Assembly (NCBI RefSeq): GCF_000739375.1
Contig: NZ_CP006704.1
Location: 4,650,001-4,714,000 of the forward strand
Direction: 5' to 3'
Length of the DNA stretch: 64,000 nt
DNA from: Comamonas testosteroni TK102
GTDB lineage: Bacteria > Pseudomonadota > Gammaproteobacteria > Burkholderiales > Burkholderiaceae_C
Shown here: positions 62,332-64,000 of the stretch, piece by piece
Layout of the letters: each line of letters begins with the position of its first letter
Position numbering within the stretch: the stretch's first letter is position 1
Program-made: the position numbers and the translations under genes
Notes under the pieces: model-generated
Seen by the model: only the letters and a program-made list of their open reading frames with translations
Told to the model about the DNA's origin: nothing
Databases searched by the model: none

Positions 62332-63485
62332 TGGCAAGCCCCCAGAACCAGGACATTTCCATGCGCCCCGTATTCCGAGAAGACCACGAGCAGTTCCGCG
62401 AACAGGCCCGCCGCTTCATTGAACGTGAAATCGTGCCCCACCTGCATGCATGGGAGGCCGAGGGTATCGTACCCAAGAGCGTCTGGCTCAAGGCTGGCGA
62501 AGCCGGCCTGCTGTGCTCCACCGTGCCCGAAGCCTACGGCGGCGCAGGCGGCGATTTCGGCCATTCCGCAGTGATGATCGAAGAACTCGCGCGGGTCAAC
62601 GCCACTGCGGTCGGGTTCACCACGCACTCGGAAATCGTCGCGCCCTACATCGTGGCGTATGGCACAGAAGAGCAGAAACAGCGGTGGCTGCCCAAAATGG
62701 TGAGCGGCGAGATGATTGGCGTGATCGCGATGAGCGAGCCCGGCGTGGGCAGCGATCTGCGCAGTATGCGCACCACCGCCGCGCGCGGCAATGACACCTA
62801 CATCATTAACGGCCAGAAAACTTTCATCACCAACGGAGGCAACGCGGATCTGGCCGTGACGGCCACCAAGCTGGATCCGGCAGCCAAGGAACTGACGCTG
62901 ATCTGCGTTGAAACCGATCGGGCTGGTTTTTCCAAAGGCCGCCGGCTCGAGAAAATCGGCCTCAAAGGCCAGGACACCTCGGAGCTCTTCTTCGACAACG
63001 TCTCGGTTCCGATGACGAACCGGCTTGGCGAAGAAGGCCATGGCTTCAAGTACCTGACCCACCAACTGGCCTGGGAACGCACGATCATCGGCATCCGCGC
63101 GGCCGCATCGATCGACTCGCTCATCGACCAGACGATCCAGTACACCCGCGACCGGAAGGTGTTCGGCAAAACCGTGTTCGACTTCCAGAACACCAAATTC
63201 AAGCTCGCCGAATGCAAGGCCCAGGCCACCATGCTGCGCGTGTTCGTCGACGACTGCCTGGCCAAGGCGATGCGCGGAGAACTCAGCGCGGAAGTCGGTG
63301 CCATGTGCAAGCTCATGGGCTCCGAAATGCAGGGCAAGATTCTGGACGAATTGCTGCAACTGCACGGCGGATACGGCTTCATGAGCGAGTACATGATCAG
63401 CCGCGCCTGGGTCGATGCCCGGGTGGCGCGCATTTACGGCGGCACCAGCGAAATCATGAAAGAAATCATCAGCCGATCGCTCTGA
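62331..63485 (+). CDS. Acyl-CoA dehydrogenase (isovaleryl/long-chain type)
   Basis: This is a 384-residue complete acyl-CoA dehydrogenase. The FAD and substrate signatures are GVIAMSEPGVGSDLRSMRTT and NGQKTFITNGGNADLAVTAT. The catalytic-base Glu is probably in THQLAWERTIIGIRA, because the C-terminal site reads RIYGGTSEIMKEI, the pattern of the isovaleryl/LCAD branch. Its ATG overlaps the crotonase stop (TGATG), so translation is coupled. A ferredoxin follows 36 bp downstream. Confidence 0.93.
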   Translation: MASPQNQDISMRPVFREDHEQFREQARRFIEREIVPHLHAWEAEGIVPKSVWLKAGEAGLLCSTVPEAYGGAGGDFGHSAVMIEELARVNATAVGFTTHSEIVAPYIVAYGTEEQKQRWLPKMVSGEMIGVIAMSEPGVGSDLRSMRTTAARGNDTYIINGQKTFITNGGNADLAVTATKLDPAAKELTLICVETDRAGFSKGRRLEKIGLKGQDTSELFFDNVSVPMTNRLGEEGHGFKYLTHQLAWERTIIGIRAAASIDSLIDQTIQYTRDRKVFGKTVFDFQNTKFKLAECKAQATMLRVFVDDCLAKAMRGELSAEVGAMCKLMGSEMQGKILDELLQLHGGYGFMSEYMISRAWVDARVARIYGGTSEIMKEIISRSL

Positions 63486-63521
63486 TTGCACTGATTCCGG
63501 GTTCAATTTTAAGGAGATCCC

Positions 63522-63842
63522 ATGCCGCAAATCATCTATGTCACACCCGATGGCAAGCGCACCGTACTGGAGGTTGCCGAAGGCACCAGCGTCATGCAAG
63601 CCGCGCTCGCCAACGGCCTTCCAGGCCTGAATGCCGACTGCGGCGGCGCGTGCCAATGCGCGACCTGCCATGTCTACGTCGAGCAGCCCTGGGCCGAGCA
63701 GTTGAGCTCGATCGACGATACCGAAGATGCCATGCTGGACTGCACGGGCGAGCCCCGCCAGCCCAACAGTCGGCTGTCCTGTCAGTTGATGGTCACCACC
63801 GCACTGGACGGCATGGTGGTGCGGCTGCCCGCCGTGCAGTAA
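63522..63842 (+). CDS. Adrenodoxin-type 2Fe-2S ferredoxin
   Basis: This is a 106-residue ferredoxin with ligands in DCGGACQCATCHVYVEQPWA (C-x5-C-x2-C) and a fourth Cys in RLSCQLMV, the adrenodoxin/putidaredoxin pattern. A strong AAGGAG precedes the ATG. It usually serves P450s or Rieske oxygenases; neither lies in this operon, so its partner may be beyond the right edge. Confidence 0.92.
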   Translation: MPQIIYVTPDGKRTVLEVAEGTSVMQAALANGLPGLNADCGGACQCATCHVYVEQPWAEQLSSIDDTEDAMLDCTGEPRQPNSRLSCQLMVTTALDGMVVRLPAVQ

Positions 63843-63886
63843 CCCACGCCCCCCGATCAGGGTTCGGTCGCGGCCCAGGCCCCCAC

Positions 63887-64000
63887 ATGAGCGAACCCGT
63901 TGCATCTCCCGGGCGGACCAACCTCGGGATCATCTCCATTGTCTGTTTCAACTTCGCGTCCTATGTCTGCAACGGGCTGCCGCTCGCCGTGCTGCCCGGC
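63887..64000 (+). CDS. MFS-type transporter, N-terminus only (cut by window edge)
   Basis: These 38 codons from an ATG at 63887 begin MSEPVASPGRTNLGIISIVC, then FNFASYVCNGLPLAVLPG. A short polar start followed by a first membrane helix is typical of major facilitator permeases. It follows the ferredoxin by 44 bp and is likely the operon's transporter. The family call is tentative because only one helix is visible. Confidence 0.55.
   Translation, partial: MSEPVASPGRTNLGIISIVCFNFASYVCNGLPLAVLPG

Noticed and set aside
62241..63905. A 554-codon minus-strand open frame opposite the last acyl-CoA dehydrogenase
   Set aside because: It has no family resemblance and lies opposite an intact enzyme, the crotonase end and a ferredoxin; it is a GC-skew shadow.

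Overview
The window looks like an accessory catabolic region from a betaproteobacterium of the order Burkholderiales, most like Comamonadaceae (Comamonas or Delftia type). This is an inference. It rests on four TctC/Bug-type periplasmic solute-binding proteins, a Gram-negative porin ending in Phe, a phthalate 4,5-dioxygenase operon, many LysR regulators and abundant insertion sequences. I see no rRNA, tRNA or CRISPR array.

Layout. (1) 1-8.8 kb: a Bug protein cut by the window edge, a decayed IS3-family element, a porin, and a tight operon of Bug protein, thiamine-diphosphate (TPP) enzyme and aldehyde dehydrogenase. (2) 8.85-28.3 kb: two copies of the same 817-bp IS5-family element, in the same orientation and one base apart, bracket about 19.5 kb. 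Between them lie a complete phthalate 4,5-dioxygenase operon (hemerythrin-ophA2-ophC-bug-ophA1-ophB) with LysR and MarR regulators. A second, GC-richer Rieske oxygenase set follows (oxygenase, ferredoxin, reductase). There are also two proteins joining a DNA-binding helix-turn-helix to a citrate-synthase fold, and several decayed IS481 copies. (3) 28.3-32.8 kb: a LysR regulator divergent from an FAD aromatic monooxygenase and a Bug protein, then a decayed IS5-family element. (4) 33-42.3 kb: a satellite or integrative-element module with an AT-rich orphan gene, a DUF3987 protein, an inovirus-Gp2-like Rep protein, an AlpA regulator, a glycine-zipper/zinc-ribbon protein, DUF932, a YqaJ recombinase, a Gp3-like protein and an XRE regulator. 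(5) 42.5-45.4 kb: two lipoproteins and a 66-bp IS-end miniature element. (6) 45.5-64 kb: a large catabolic block with etfA, etfB, a fused indolepyruvate-type ferredoxin oxidoreductase, LysR, two SDRs, an extradiol dioxygenase, ferredoxins, IclR, an amidohydrolase, three acyl-CoA dehydrogenases, a crotonase and an MFS transporter cut by the edge.

How it works together. The phthalate operon would convert phthalate through its 4,5-dihydrodiol and 4,5-dihydroxyphthalate to protocatechuate; no protocatechuate ring-cleavage genes are in the window. A 16-bp MarR-type palindrome recurs before the porin, the hemerythrin-oph operon, one citrate-synthase-like regulator and a small gene at 27.2 kb, which suggests one local regulon. 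In the last block, a 23-bp inverted repeat (GAACA-N13-TGTTC) recurs before the ferredoxin oxidoreductase and the amidohydrolase operon. That suggests both are parts of one unassigned pathway in which acyl-CoA dehydrogenases feed electrons to ETF.

The least described items are the paired HTH-citrate-synthase proteins with altered catalytic residues, an SDR that has lost its catalytic triad, and the shared operators. The outer IS flanks also rebuild an exact pre-insertion junction.
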